A stretch of 64,000 nt of DNA from Ignavibacteria bacterium UBA7675. GTDB lineage: Bacteria > Bacteroidota > Ignavibacteria > Kapaibacteriales > UB7675. A model generated the notes under the pieces. It was not told the DNA's origin, ran no database searches, and saw only the letters and a list, made by a program, of their open reading frames with translations. This document shows, piece by piece, positions 16,790-27,084 of the stretch. A program made the translations under genes and the position numbers. Location of the stretch: positions 62,001 through 126,000 of the forward strand of contig DLHF01000002.1 of NCBI GenBank assembly GCA_002483085.1. Direction: 5' to 3'. Position 1 is the stretch's first letter; every line of letters starts with the position of its first letter.

Positions 16790-19510
16790 TTATCGCACAA
16801 TGGTAAGCAGGCGTGTTTGTGCGAAGCCGTTGCTTTCCATTCTGATGTAGTACCGCCCTGCTGCGAGCTCGCGTGTGTCTATCACAGCAGTGTGATACCC
16901 AGCTCCTACAGAGCCCTCCACAGGCGTCAGAACAACAGCGCCCAAGGCGTCATACATTTTTATCGAAATATACTGATCCTGCGGTACAGCATAGCCCACC
17001 GAGGTTTTGTCATTGCATGGATTTGGATGATTTTGCTCTAAGTACAGGACTTCTGGAGTACCTTCGCTTACTGATGTAACAGAGGAAATCGTGCCTGTAA
17101 AAATTCCGCCGCCGTGCGTAGCAATTGCAATAAAGCCGTCGGACTGGCGAACGCGAATCATGCGAACGTCGGACATTCCAATAGATGTGATACCCTCGCG
17201 CACCCACATTGTTGATGCGCCGTTCAAAGCCTGTGTCGAGAAAAGTCCCACGCTTGTGCCCACAAGAAAGACCATGCCACTGCCAGGTGTATGAGCAATT
17301 TCTGCCCAGTTGCACGAAGGGCCGGCTCCAGAGCCATCGGGATTTTCTTCTAAATTACCGCCCACGTCGGTCCACGTATTGCCGCCGTTCTCTGTGTAGA
17401 ACAAACTGCGGGTATTGTAGTTGGATATCACCACAAGCACACGGTCGGCGTCCTGTGGGTCGATAGCAATACACGACACAAAGCCAAAGGGCAAATTGTT
17501 GTCGGTAATGCGTACAGGAGTACCTATTCCGGTATTTGCATTGTCGAGGCGGTACACACCACTTCCATACGTGCCATAGTACAGCACATTGGCGGGTTGT
17601 GTAGAAACAGCAAGAGACGTGACATAGGAATTGTTTGCAGCAGCAGTTCGCACCCAGTGCCCGGGAGTACCTTTGCCGCTGATACCATCCATACGCCATA
17701 TACTCTTCACCGACGCCAGATACATCATATCGGGGTCATTGGGGTCGAGCAGGAACGGCGCGATGAACATGAAATTTTCGCTGAGCGTATCGGTGCGGAT
17801 TTGCTCTATACCATTGAATCGAAAGTCGTTATCAACAGTTGTGCGGCATATGTAGGCGCTCTGAGCCGACACATAATAGGCCGAATTATCGGCGGGGATA
17901 GCGCAATAGCTGCCGTCGCCACCTGCCAGCCACTCCCACTCCGCTCCCGGCGCGGGCGAACCATATGTGTGGTTGTCCTGCAAACCGCCGATTACTGTTT
18001 GATCGCCGCTTACATACTGGTTAATCGCCACTGTATAGAACTGCGATGTTTCGTAGCCATTGTTAAGCGGTATCCAGGTTGGAGCGGGGTCTTGATAGCT
18101 GTCTGTTGCGTGAATACCTCCATCGCCTGCTGTAAACAGCACGGAAGGATTAGACGGCAAGAATGTGATATAATGGATATCCGAATGGTGATTCGGGTAC
18201 ATCATATCTTTCCAACCTTCTAATGTAAAATCGTAGTTGGGATTGTACCCACCAATCAGCTTTGCGCTGCCTGCTGCGCTGAACCCATTGCTGGAGACAA
18301 ACACATTTGTGCCCGCAATAGCTACGATGTTTTGATTCGACGGGTGGACTGCAATCGCGAGGTCGTAGGAGCCTTGGGAGGTAAAACCGGTCATCCAGTC
18401 GGTGCTTGTGGGAAGATTCGACGAAAGATCTGTCCACGATCCACCTGAGCCTGAGCCATCGCCGGATGTGTATGTGTACTTGTACAAGCAGTGTCCTAAT
18501 GGCTTTTGCTCGCTCTCACCGAGAAAATAGACCGTATTTTCATCCGAGGGGACAACTGCCGGAACGATGCGGCGGAACCGCGTAGGAAATGACGACGCAG
18601 TAATTTTCGTCCAGGTAATGCCGTTTGTTGAGCGGTAAATTCCCTTTATCGTAGCGCTACCACTATTAGTTGCATTCGCGCTTAGCGTAGCATAGGCAAC
18701 ACCCGTAGAGGTGACGACGATATCGGTCATTTCAGATGGGTTTACCCCAGAAGGATCTGTCCCAAGCACGCGGTTCCATGTTGTTCCGCCGTTGGCAGAT
18801 CGGTAGATTGCTCCTATCACTGCTGCATATACGATACTGCTGTCCTGCCGCGACGGGTCGATGGCTACGCGCCAGATAAAATCGAAAGCATCTTGTTGAT
18901 GAGGCGTGCCCGACACTGTGGATGGAAGCTGTTCCCATGTAAGGCCGTTGTCGGTAGATCGAAAGATTCCATCGCCGTTCACGCCGGAAGAACTTCCCGA
19001 CCGCTCGCCCGTGCCGTAGTACCACACCTGTGTTTTCCCGGGGCGTGTGTCTTGGGCAAGTGTAGTGACGCTGGGCGTCTGGTCGTAGCGCGTTGTTCGC
19101 ACCCACGATTGCCCGGCGTCGATAGAACGCCACATGCCGCCGGATACTCCTCCGGCAAGCAGATTGCTTTCATTGTTGACATCTATGGCAAAAGCACGTG
19201 TGCGCCCGCCTACGGAAAAAGGCCCGCGCGCAGTCCAAGTACCAGCCTGAAGCAGTGGACTTCCTTTGAGAGGGGAAGACATGCGATCGGGCAAATTGGC
19301 GCTAAAGGCATGTTCGCGTAAGCTAATATTGGCGGGAATCGTTCCCGTGGCAGGGTCTTTTAGCCGTTCCTGCTCATAGCGGGCGCGGTCGCCGGGGTTG
19401 TCGCGGGGAGGCGTAAAAGCTGTTTGTGCATTGGATGTTGCGGCGGGAGCCAGCGATAGAGCCAGAGCGAGGGATGCGCCCACAGCCGTGCGCAGAAAAC
19501 ATCTGTTCAT
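16790..19510 (-). CDS. Secreted beta-propeller (VPS10/BNR-like) protein with T9SS sorting domain
   Basis: 906 aa. Signal peptide (FLRTAVGASLALALSLAPAA), then repeated Asp-box/BNR-like blades such as MWRSIDAGQSWVRTT, IFRSTDNGLTWEQLPS, IYRSANGGTTWNRVLG and FYTENGGNTWTDVGG, as in sortilin/sialidase-type propellers. The last 85 residues are a T9SS type A sorting domain (LEQNHPNPCNDKTSVGYAVP, ending ARYYIRME-like beta strands), so the protein should cross the outer membrane through the Por machinery and be anchored or released. No sialidase active-site residues were identified; a structural or adhesive role, or glycan binding, is as likely as catalysis. Transcribed alone. Confidence 0.87.
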   Translation of the reverse strand: MNRCFLRTAVGASLALALSLAPAATSNAQTAFTPPRDNPGDRARYEQERLKDPATGTIPANISLREHAFSANLPDRMSSPLKGSPLLQAGTWTARGPFSVGGRTRAFAIDVNNESNLLAGGVSGGMWRSIDAGQSWVRTTRYDQTPSVTTLAQDTRPGKTQVWYYGTGERSGSSSGVNGDGIFRSTDNGLTWEQLPSTVSGTPHQQDAFDFIWRVAIDPSRQDSSIVYAAVIGAIYRSANGGTTWNRVLGTDPSGVNPSEMTDIVVTSTGVAYATLSANATNSGSATIKGIYRSTNGITWTKITASSFPTRFRRIVPAVVPSDENTVYFLGESEQKPLGHCLYKYTYTSGDGSGSGGSWTDLSSNLPTSTDWMTGFTSQGSYDLAIAVHPSNQNIVAIAGTNVFVSSNGFSAAGSAKLIGGYNPNYDFTLEGWKDMMYPNHHSDIHYITFLPSNPSVLFTAGDGGIHATDSYQDPAPTWIPLNNGYETSQFYTVAINQYVSGDQTVIGGLQDNHTYGSPAPGAEWEWLAGGDGSYCAIPADNSAYYVSAQSAYICRTTVDNDFRFNGIEQIRTDTLSENFMFIAPFLLDPNDPDMMYLASVKSIWRMDGISGKGTPGHWVRTAAANNSYVTSLAVSTQPANVLYYGTYGSGVYRLDNANTGIGTPVRITDNNLPFGFVSCIAIDPQDADRVLVVISNYNTRSLFYTENGGNTWTDVGGNLEENPDGSGAGPSCNWAEIAHTPGSGMVFLVGTSVGLFSTQALNGASTMWVREGITSIGMSDVRMIRVRQSDGFIAIATHGGGIFTGTISSVTSVSEGTPEVLYLEQNHPNPCNDKTSVGYAVPQDQYISIKMYDALGAVVLTPVEGSVGAGYHTAVIDTRELAAGRYYIRMESNGFAQTRLLTIVR

Positions 19511-19715
19511 GAGGTTCTATAATTGAAAATGAGAAGGGGACAGCTTATTTATTGCGATGCGCTGTATTCTGCTATGGTCGCAGTCGAATTTTTATCGTGC
19601 AGCGCAGCCGATAATGCTATGAGGTAAAACTATGTAAATAAGTTACGGTTCTGCACATACCAGCATGCAGGCGTGTGTCGTCGCGTACTCATTGTACTAT
19701 CGGCTGCTACGAGTT

Positions 19716-20585
19716 TTACTTCAGCACGTCGAATAGCTCATCGAGCTTCGGAGTCAGGATTACTTCTGTACGCCGGTTGGCCGCACGGTCTTCTGGGGTT
19801 TCTCCATTTCGGACGGGATGGTATTCTCCCCGCCCTGCCGCAGTAATCCTACTTGGGTCGATATGCCCGGAATTCACCATGAAATGCACTACTTCAGTGG
19901 AGCGCAGCACGCTCAGCTCCCAGTTGTCGGTAAATCGCGTGCCGCCGCTCACTGGTACATTATCGGTATGGCCTTCTACGAGAATCGCGATATCGGGTTG
20001 ATTGTTCAGCACAGTGGCGAGTTCCTTCAGGGCGTCTTGCCCCCGGCTGTCGATAGCCGTACTGCCAGATTTAAAGAGAAGTTGGTTGGATAGCGATACA
20101 TAGACTTTGCCATTGCGGATATCTACTGTAAGGCCGCTTTCGCGGAAGCCCAGCAGGGCGTTGCTCAGGGTTTGGCGCAGGGCATTCATCACGGAATCGC
20201 GCGAACGCAGCTTTTGTTCTGCTTCGCGAAGTTTCTGCTCGCGTGTAGAAAGGTCCGCTCGTGCTTTATCCAACTGCTCAAATAAGCTCTGAATTTCTGC
20301 CGAGCTGTTGGACTTCAGCGTCCGATACGTTGCCTCAGCCTCTTTTATCGAGCGTTCGAGCGAGTCTGCACGCCGCCCGAGCGAGTCGATGCGCTTTTCC
20401 CGCTCTATTACAGTGCCCGTAAGCGTGCGGATACCGCTGTTGAGGTCGGCAATAGTCTTGTTGTTGGCAGCAACTATTGCCTGAAGGGAGTCGCGCGAGG
20501 CGACAACGGCTGCGTGTTCATCCTTTGGAACGCCGCAGGCGAGGCAAAGAAGAGGAATAAATAGCGCTAAACGTGAGTATTTCAT
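19716..20585 (-). CDS. OmpA-family peptidoglycan-binding lipoprotein with coiled coil
   Basis: 289 aa. Lipoprotein signal with lipobox LCLAC (Cys17). Residues 25-145 are a long charged coiled coil with a heptad pattern. The last 120 residues are an OmpA-C domain: LLFKSGSTAIDSRGQDALKE, IAILVEGHTDNVPVSG, then ELSVLRSTEVVHFMV, RITAAGRGEYHPV and the NRRTEVILTP end that contacts diaminopimelate. It should tie the membrane it is anchored in to peptidoglycan. A GNAT gene lies upstream on the same strand 38 bp away. Confidence 0.9.
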   Translation of the reverse strand: MKYSRLALFIPLLCLACGVPKDEHAAVVASRDSLQAIVAANNKTIADLNSGIRTLTGTVIEREKRIDSLGRRADSLERSIKEAEATYRTLKSNSSAEIQSLFEQLDKARADLSTREQKLREAEQKLRSRDSVMNALRQTLSNALLGFRESGLTVDIRNGKVYVSLSNQLLFKSGSTAIDSRGQDALKELATVLNNQPDIAILVEGHTDNVPVSGGTRFTDNWELSVLRSTEVVHFMVNSGHIDPSRITAAGRGEYHPVRNGETPEDRAANRRTEVILTPKLDELFDVLK

Positions 20586-20623
20586 GGGAGTGTAGGCACG
20601 TGAAACATATAGGGCTGGCTAAT

Positions 20624-21043
20624 TTACGGTACTTTTTTAAAGTAAACCAATTCGGGGTCGTCTTCATCGAGATTGTAGATGAGTTCACTGGCAGTAAATC
20701 CCTCCTTTAACAGAAGTGTCTGCATCGGGGTGATAGAGAGATTTATAGAGGTGAAGAGCTTGTTTGTTGGTGCCAGCCGTGCAAGGTAGCGGAGCAATGC
20801 TGCGCCATAGCCCTGGCGCCGGTGTTTGCTGCTTACTACGATCATAGAAATAAGACCGTGTTCATAGAACGTGTTTTCCATAACACCATAAGCCACCACT
20901 TCTTCATCGATCAGGATAATATGGCATGCCTTGCTGTTTACCGTTCTGCAAATAAAATTCCGCCGGGAGTCGTGGACAGACTGTTCGTCTATCTGGTAGA
21001 GCATACTAATATCGTGCTCCGACGCTGTACGAAGGGCAATCAT
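20624..21043 (-). CDS. GNAT family acetyltransferase
   Basis: 139 aa from the ATG at 21043. The open frame reaches 21106, but the fold starts MIALRTASEHDISMLYQIDE. The acetyl-CoA loop is SKHRRQGYGAALLRYLAR near residue 80, preceded by the HGLISMIVVS beta strand. The substrate is unknown. Same strand as, and just upstream of, the OmpA lipoprotein gene. Confidence 0.82.
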   Translation of the reverse strand: MIALRTASEHDISMLYQIDEQSVHDSRRNFICRTVNSKACHIILIDEEVVAYGVMENTFYEHGLISMIVVSSKHRRQGYGAALLRYLARLAPTNKLFTSINLSITPMQTLLLKEGFTASELIYNLDEDDPELVYFKKVP

Positions 21044-21612
21044 AGGATATAATTTGTAGATGTATAATGTATTGCAACACTCGCGTTGCTGCACAAACCT
21101 ATACATCGGGGCGAGTTCCAGAGTGCGTGGCGCTTTATGCCATGTTGCACAAGCCGGAATGTTCCATCGCTCCGCGAAGCAGTGGTTTGCGCCGCACGTC
21201 GGCAGGGTACCTGAGCTTTCAGCAGGACCCCATTGCTGAAAGACCGGACACTATGACGGCGGTGTACGGGCTGCGGTATTGACTATAGACTATCTGGCGG
21301 AGCACTCCGGGAGGTTATCAGTGCCTGCTCATCTAAAAGTAGCTACAATTTCACACGGCTATTTGCCGGGCTCCTGACGGGTACGCAACCAATCTGTCTA
21401 TGTGAATATTCCACAACATCCATGCCGTTATTTTGATGGTATTTGCATCTTTCAGTGTTTTTCGTACTACATGGAGTGATCTTGCTCTGTGATCAGCATT
21501 TGTGTGGGCTTGTGTAGGGCAGCCCCGGAGCTTTTGCTATGGCATGGTCTTTCCTTCGGCTCGCCCCCGCAGCGCCGCCCGTGACACAACATCTTGGGAA
21601 TAGAGAGCTGCA
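21044..21612. other. Gene-free stretch with a 9-bp inverted repeat
   Basis: About 570 bp between the GNAT and tryptophanase genes. No convincing gene is seen. CTTTCAGCA (21216-21224) and TGCTGAAAG (21234-21242) form a 9-bp stem with a 9-nt loop and no T-run. A short plus-strand frame over it (21067-21282) lacks recognisable features. Confidence 0.45.
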
Positions 21613-22986
21613 CTACGGCAGCGGCTGAAAATGCGCGGTAAAGTGCCGCAGGTAGGGGGCTTGATACGTCATGTGGAAGCCGTGTAGAGCCTCGCGCTGT
21701 TCGTGTACTTCAACAATTGCCTCAATGCAGTAGTCGATATGGCTTTGCGTGTACACACGCCTTGGTATTGCCAGGCGAACAAGTTCCATAGGTGGAGCGA
21801 TATGAGCACCTGTTTCGTCGGAGTGGCCGAACATCACTGACCCTATTTCGACACTGCGGATGCCTGCGTGTGTGTAGAGCGCACAGACAATTGCCTGGCC
21901 GGGAAAGTGTGCCGGCGGGATATGGCTGGCAAACCGGCTGGCGTCGAGGTAGATAGCATGGCCTCCCGGCGGCACGAGAATAGGGACACCCTGTTGCAGC
22001 AGGTGTTCGCCCAGATAAGCTGTAGAGCGTATTCGATATTCGAGATAGCGTTCGTCGAGCACTTCTTCTATTCCCTGGGCAATTGCTTCGAGGTCGCGCC
22101 GCGCCAGCCCGCCGTATGTAGTAAAACCTTCAGTAACAATAAGCACTGTCCTGGCTCTCATAGCGAGGTCGCTGCTGTTCATTGCCAAGAAACCGCCCGT
22201 ATTTACCATTCCGTCCTTTTTTGCGCTCATCGTACAGCCATCGGCATAAGAAAACATTTCGCGGGCAATGTCGCGCACTGGCATATCGGCGTAGCCGGGT
22301 TCGCGCAGCTTGATAAAATAGGCGTTTTCTGCAAAGCGGCAGGCATCGAGAAACAGCGGAATGCCATGCTGTTTCAGCACAGCCTTTACTTCGCGGATAT
22401 TTTGCATCGACACGGGCTGACCGCCGCTGCTGTTGTTTGTAACGGTAAGCATGCACAAAGGGATGTGCTCGGCTCCTACCCGCTCAATAAAGCTCTTCAG
22501 GGCTTCCACATCCATATTGCCTTTGAAATCGCCCAGAAGTTCCGGACGCCTGCCGAGTTCCGTAGGCAGGTTCACTGCTTCGGCGCCCGAGTACTCGATA
22601 TTGGCGCGAGTGGTGTCGAAATGAGTATTGTTGGGAATAGTTTTGCCCGACCCACCGAGCAAACCGAACAGAATCTTTTCTGCTGCCCGGCCCTGGTGGG
22701 TGGGGATGACATATGCAAACCCCGTGAGGTCGAGTATGGTTTTCTCAAACCGGAAGTAGCTTCGCGATCCGGCATAGGCTTCGTCGCCATCGATCATGCC
22801 CGCCCATTGCTTTGCGCTCATTGCAGTTGTACCGCTATCGGTAAGCAGGTCGATCAGCACGGCGTCGGACTTCAGCAAAAATGGATTGTAATGCGCTTCC
22901 CGCAACAGGTTTTCGCGTTCTTCCTGTGTCGTGACGTTCAGCGACTCTACCATCTTGATTTTAAAAGGCTCGATAATTGTTCTCAT
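21613..22986 (-). CDS. tnaA: Tryptophanase (tryptophan indole-lyase)
   Basis: 457 aa, fold-type I PLP enzyme. It cleaves L-tryptophan to indole, pyruvate and ammonia. Landmarks: EPFKIKMVESL start, IDLLTDSGTTAMS, DGDEAYAGSRSYF, PTHQGRAAEKILF, SSGGQPVSM, and the PLP lysine pair in DGCTMSAKKDGMV near residue 257. Assigned to tryptophanase and not tyrosine phenol-lyase because the substrate loop reads RSVEIGS, with a hydrophobic residue where the phenol-lyase has Arg (MERG). Last gene of a minus-strand run behind norD (49-bp gap). No TnaC-like leader is visible. Confidence 0.93.
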   Translation of the reverse strand: MRTIIEPFKIKMVESLNVTTQEERENLLREAHYNPFLLKSDAVLIDLLTDSGTTAMSAKQWAGMIDGDEAYAGSRSYFRFEKTILDLTGFAYVIPTHQGRAAEKILFGLLGGSGKTIPNNTHFDTTRANIEYSGAEAVNLPTELGRRPELLGDFKGNMDVEALKSFIERVGAEHIPLCMLTVTNNSSGGQPVSMQNIREVKAVLKQHGIPLFLDACRFAENAYFIKLREPGYADMPVRDIAREMFSYADGCTMSAKKDGMVNTGGFLAMNSSDLAMRARTVLIVTEGFTTYGGLARRDLEAIAQGIEEVLDERYLEYRIRSTAYLGEHLLQQGVPILVPPGGHAIYLDASRFASHIPPAHFPGQAIVCALYTHAGIRSVEIGSVMFGHSDETGAHIAPPMELVRLAIPRRVYTQSHIDYCIEAIVEVHEQREALHGFHMTYQAPYLRHFTAHFQPLP

Positions 22987-23035
22987 AAGAACCGATGTAA
23001 GTTGTTGACAGGTAATAGTATAGCTCTGTACTCAA

Positions 23036-24808
23036 CTAGCGTAGCAGAGCTGTGTAAAAGTCAGTTAGTGCACCGGGAAGATCGCCTGGGTGCGGCAAGA
23101 TACTATAGCCATTCCGGCCAAACATACCGGGGAGATAAAAGCGTGCTTCCGATTCTACTGCCAGCGCATGAACGCGAACGTGCTGTTGTTCGGCTTCGCG
23201 CAAAGCCTGTCGTACATCCGCAATGCCATAAGCGCCCTCGTAGCGGTCGTAGTCATTGGGTTTTCCATCGGAGAGCAAGAGTATCCAGCGCTTTGCTGCC
23301 GGTTCCTGCACAAGGAGCGATGTAGCATGCCTGAGCGCTGGGCCGATGCGCGTATAGCCCTGAGGCTCAATGGCTCCGAGCCGCCGTCGACCCTGTGCCC
23401 ATGTATTCTCGAACGACTTCACTGTTGCATAGTGGCAGCGATTCCGCGTGCGCGAGTAAAACCCGTCGATTCTGAACCTGTCATCGAAAGAAGCAAGCGC
23501 TTCTCCGAACAGGAGGACGGATTGTTTCTCTACATCAAGTATACGCCTGCCGCCTGTGTAGGAATCGGTGGAGAGGCTGATATCCATAAGCAACAACACT
23601 GCAATATCCCTGCGCCTTCTCTGTCGCGATACATACACCATGTCCGAAGGGGTCCGCCCTGCTCGCATATCAGCAAAGGTATTTATTACTTCGTCCAAGT
23701 CCGGTTCTTCGCCCGCAGGCTGCCGCTTTACCTGTTCTCGTTCGGTATAGGCGCGCTGGATTCTGCGCCGAAGCGTATGGTAAGTTGCGCTGTGTGTCTG
23801 CAAAACAGTAGCTGCATAATCCGGCTGTTCTGCAAGAGCTACAGTTGGGTAGACACGACAATATCCACGCTTATAGGCTCTTTTGCCGGCGTCCCACTCG
23901 TCGTAGAGCACACAGGGAGCGTTGCTGTCGGCCTCCCGGCTTTCGGGTGCTGTTGCATTGCGAAACCATTCTGTTTGGTATACCGAATGGGTTGGAGTAT
24001 CGACGCGCACAGTTTCCCGCAAGTCCAGTTCGGCCAGCGATTCAGCGTGTTCGCTCAGCTCGTCGGCTCCATCCAGATCGCGCCAGTTGCCCTTAAATTC
24101 TTCTATGGTCTCTACCTTCTCGAAGCTGTGCATCAGGGTGTAGTCCTGTATTTCCTGCTGATTTACGGCAAGAACTGTCATTTCCTCGCGGGCTGGTGCC
24201 CGGAGTTCGGTAGTTGGTGTTGTGGCAGGTACCACCGCAGGGTGTTGTTGCACAGGCGTGTCAATGCAGCTAATCGGTGTATCGGACGGCGACATCCACC
24301 TGCCCCAGAGCAGAGAGAGATCAGGTTGCTGCCCGGGGGCCAGTCGCTCCTGAAAGGCTGTTTCTGTGGCGATCAGCCGCCCGGCCACATCCCGGATGGG
24401 GGGAAATAGCTGGTACAACCTGTCGAGCACAGCCGGAGCCGTTTGCCGGGCTTGGCTGCGCGACAAGGAAATTTCCCGATACTCTTCTGTTGTCCAATTG
24501 AAACCGAGCTGTTGCTGAACCGCGAGGTAGCACACGCGGAAAACGTAAAAATCTACATTGGCCGCGTGCGTAGAGCCATGCGAAAAATTTTCAGGAAGAA
24601 AAAATGCTCTGCTACTCCACCCTCCTTCGCGTTCGGCAGTAAATAGTTCGATATTCTGGCCGGTAAGTGCGCGCGCAAGCACGGTCAGACGCCCTTTGAG
24701 TCCGGCGAGCGTTGCCGTTCTGGCCTCAACAACGGGATCGATACCAGGCTGGCGAATACGCTTTATCAGCCTGTACAGCTTTTTGAAAATAATCTGGTCG
24801 ATGTCCAT
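23036..24808 (-). CDS. norD: Nitric oxide reductase activation protein NorD
   Basis: 590 aa. N-terminal two-thirds as in NorD/CbbO-type proteins; the C-terminal 200 residues are a von Willebrand A domain with the metal-ion site DISLSTDS (MIDAS), the GYTRIGPALRHAT segment with its second-motif Thr, and ILLLSDGKPNDYD. NorD works with the NorQ ATPase to mature or activate the NorBC complex, probably by metal insertion. Placed 21 bp after norQ, in the order norC-norB-norQ-norD. Confidence 0.92.
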   Translation of the reverse strand: MDIDQIIFKKLYRLIKRIRQPGIDPVVEARTATLAGLKGRLTVLARALTGQNIELFTAEREGGWSSRAFFLPENFSHGSTHAANVDFYVFRVCYLAVQQQLGFNWTTEEYREISLSRSQARQTAPAVLDRLYQLFPPIRDVAGRLIATETAFQERLAPGQQPDLSLLWGRWMSPSDTPISCIDTPVQQHPAVVPATTPTTELRAPAREEMTVLAVNQQEIQDYTLMHSFEKVETIEEFKGNWRDLDGADELSEHAESLAELDLRETVRVDTPTHSVYQTEWFRNATAPESREADSNAPCVLYDEWDAGKRAYKRGYCRVYPTVALAEQPDYAATVLQTHSATYHTLRRRIQRAYTEREQVKRQPAGEEPDLDEVINTFADMRAGRTPSDMVYVSRQRRRRDIAVLLLMDISLSTDSYTGGRRILDVEKQSVLLFGEALASFDDRFRIDGFYSRTRNRCHYATVKSFENTWAQGRRRLGAIEPQGYTRIGPALRHATSLLVQEPAAKRWILLLSDGKPNDYDRYEGAYGIADVRQALREAEQQHVRVHALAVESEARFYLPGMFGRNGYSILPHPGDLPGALTDFYTALLR

Positions 24809-24829
24809 GTATGTATCATCTCCTGTTAG

Positions 24830-25639
24830 TCAGAAATACAGAGCAGATAGGTCGTTCAGTGCAGCAGCCGTGTCGGCATCGTCGGTCAGGGGCTCGACAA
24901 TGGCTACACGGCAGGCCAACCGGGCAGGTAGGCCACAGGCAATAAGCTTAGCAGCATCTACCAGCAGTCGTGTAGAGGAGGATTCAGCCAGGCCAAGTTC
25001 TACAAGTGCGCGGATTTTTGCAGCGAGGCGCACTAATTTCTCTGCGATCTGGCGCTCTACCTGCGATTCTGCTGCAATAATTTCCACTTCTACCTCTTGG
25101 GGCGGGTAGTTCATCGCCAGGCTTACAAATCGCTGCCGTGTAGAGGGTTTTAGCTCCTTCCAGCCTTTCTGGTAGCCCGGGTTGAACGAGGCTACAAGCA
25201 TAAAACTGTCGGGTGCCTGAAGCGCTTCGTTGTGTCTGTCCAGAAAAAGCATACGGCGGTGATCGGTGAGCGAGTGGAGAGCGACAATTGTATCGGGACG
25301 AGCTTCGGCAATTTCGTCGATGTAGATGATTGCTCCGCTGCGGACAGCCCTCGTGAGAGGGCCATCCTGCCACACAGTGTTGGCGCTCTGCACAATATAG
25401 CGACCGAGCAGATCGACTGCCGACGTCTCATCGTGGCAGGAGACGGTGATGAGCTCTTGATGCAACCTGTGAGCCATGTATTCTACCAGGCGCGACTTGC
25501 CGCTACCTGTGGGACCTTTTAGAAGCAATGGCAGTTTCTGGCGATAGACGTGTTCAAATACCTCTACTTCCCTGCCAACAGTCCGGTAATAAGGCGCTGC
25601 TGTAAGCGTATGGCTATTTGTATAAAGTACTGCGTCCAT
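24830..25639 (-). CDS. norQ: NorQ/CbbQ-type MoxR AAA+ ATPase
   Basis: 269 aa. Walker A GPTGSGKS at residues 42-49, Walker B IIYIDEIAEARPD, sensor segment FMLVASFNPGYQKGWKELKP, and the arginine-finger region KPSTRQRFVSLAM, all typical of NorQ/NirQ/CbbQ. The chaperone partner of NorD for activating NO reductase. 41 bp separate it from norB. Confidence 0.93.
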   Translation of the reverse strand: MDAVLYTNSHTLTAAPYYRTVGREVEVFEHVYRQKLPLLLKGPTGSGKSRLVEYMAHRLHQELITVSCHDETSAVDLLGRYIVQSANTVWQDGPLTRAVRSGAIIYIDEIAEARPDTIVALHSLTDHRRMLFLDRHNEALQAPDSFMLVASFNPGYQKGWKELKPSTRQRFVSLAMNYPPQEVEVEIIAAESQVERQIAEKLVRLAAKIRALVELGLAESSSTRLLVDAAKLIACGLPARLACRVAIVEPLTDDADTAAALNDLSALYF

Positions 25640-25680
25640 ATGTGTTCAAAAGGAAAGCCCGCAATGCAGGCGTAAAAAAA

Positions 25681-27066
25681 TTATGCACCGCCGAGGGCTG
25701 CGTGCGATTCCCGCACCGGATAGTCCTCGGTGTCGATGTTTTCCTGGAGTTCGGCTGTCGGTTTTCCGAATTTGATAAAGGTGTAGATATAGAGCACGAT
25801 ACCCGCAGTGAAAAGCGCGGCAGCTAGGACGAGTCCGAGGAAGTGAACTTCAACCTCTTTCTGCACAGCGAGAAAATCCATGCCAAGCCTGCGCTCCAGA
25901 TATACCTGTGTGATACCGGCAACAGCAAAAGCTGCTGTCATGCCGAGCATGCCGATATTCGACAGCCAAAAGGCGAGCAGCGCAGGCATGGTATTCCACA
26001 GCTTGCGGCCAGTCATCAGCGGCATGGTGTAGGAAATAACTGCCAGAACAATCATGGCATATGCTCCCCAGAACGCGAGATGCCCGTGCATAGCGGTTAC
26101 CAATGTGCCGTGAGTATAGATGTTTACCTGCGGGAGTGTGTGTGCAAAGCCGAGAAAACCAGCGCCGACAAACGACATAATAGCGCAACCCATTGTCCAG
26201 TACAGGGCTACTTTATTCGGGTGATTGCGCCCGCTGCGGCGGTACATAGCAATAGCAAACAACGCCATGCCAAGGAACGCCAGCGGTTCTAATGCAGAGA
26301 AAATACCGCCGATCCAGAGCCAGTACGACGGAGTTCCGATAAAGTAGTAATGATGCCCTGTGCCGAGAATCCCGGAAAGAAATGTAAGCCCGACAATCAC
26401 GTACAGCCATTTTTCAACTACTTCTCTGTCTACGCCTGTGAGCTTGATAAGGAGGTAGGCGAGGATTGAGCCCATGATAAGCTCCCATACACCTTCTACC
26501 CAGAGGTGAACTACCCACCACCGGAAATATGAATCGACGGTTTGATTGCTGAAGTATATCATACCCGGCAGGTACAGAAGGGCGGCTGATACAAGCCCTA
26601 CGTAAAGCACAATGCCAGTTGCCGTGTATTTATTGCTGCGCAGCACAGTCATGCCGATGTTGAAAAGAAACAGCAGCACATTGGCCACAACTACATAGTC
26701 GAGCGGGCGCGGTATTTCGAGGAATTTTCGTCCCTCCCACCAGTTCATGTGGAAGCCTGCAATGGCGGTAACGCCTACCAGCACAAGCGAGATAAGCTGT
26801 ATATACGCTAGGCGCGTGGAATACAATTCCCGTCCGGACTCGTCAGGAATGATAAAGTACGATGCACCCATGAAGCCGGTAAGCAGCCATACCACAAGCA
26901 GATTGGTATGGGTAGCGCGTGCGGCGTTGAACGGAATCAGGTCGTGGAGCCCGTCCATGCCCATATGTGCAAATCCCATGATAAATCCGTAGACGATCTG
27001 TAGCGAGAACAGCAGCATACAGGTCGCAAAGAACCAGTAGGCAACGCGTTGAGATGTGTATTTCAT
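25681..27066 (-). CDS. norB: Nitric oxide reductase large subunit (cNOR NorB)
   Basis: 461 aa, twelve membrane helices. Catalyses 2 NO to N2O at a heme b3/FeB centre. Expected ligands are present: His53 (ATHTNLLVVW) and His327/329 (MHGHLAF) for the hemes; His187 (HLWVEGVWELI) and His238/239 (GTGHHYYF) for FeB; and Glu191, Glu195 and Glu260 (SALEPL), the glutamates that mark NO reductase rather than oxygen reductases. There is no quinol-oxidase N-terminal extension, so this is the cytochrome-c dependent type, consistent with norC just upstream. Confidence 0.95.
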   Translation of the reverse strand: MKYTSQRVAYWFFATCMLLFSLQIVYGFIMGFAHMGMDGLHDLIPFNAARATHTNLLVVWLLTGFMGASYFIIPDESGRELYSTRLAYIQLISLVLVGVTAIAGFHMNWWEGRKFLEIPRPLDYVVVANVLLFLFNIGMTVLRSNKYTATGIVLYVGLVSAALLYLPGMIYFSNQTVDSYFRWWVVHLWVEGVWELIMGSILAYLLIKLTGVDREVVEKWLYVIVGLTFLSGILGTGHHYYFIGTPSYWLWIGGIFSALEPLAFLGMALFAIAMYRRSGRNHPNKVALYWTMGCAIMSFVGAGFLGFAHTLPQVNIYTHGTLVTAMHGHLAFWGAYAMIVLAVISYTMPLMTGRKLWNTMPALLAFWLSNIGMLGMTAAFAVAGITQVYLERRLGMDFLAVQKEVEVHFLGLVLAAALFTAGIVLYIYTFIKFGKPTAELQENIDTEDYPVRESHAALGGA

Positions 27067-27084
27067 GGCACTTCCTATAGTAAA

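Noticed and set aside
21868..23325. 485-codon open frame on the plus strand
   Set aside because: It is the complement of tnaA and the norD 3' end; its translation has no family features, while the opposite strand matches tryptophanase throughout.
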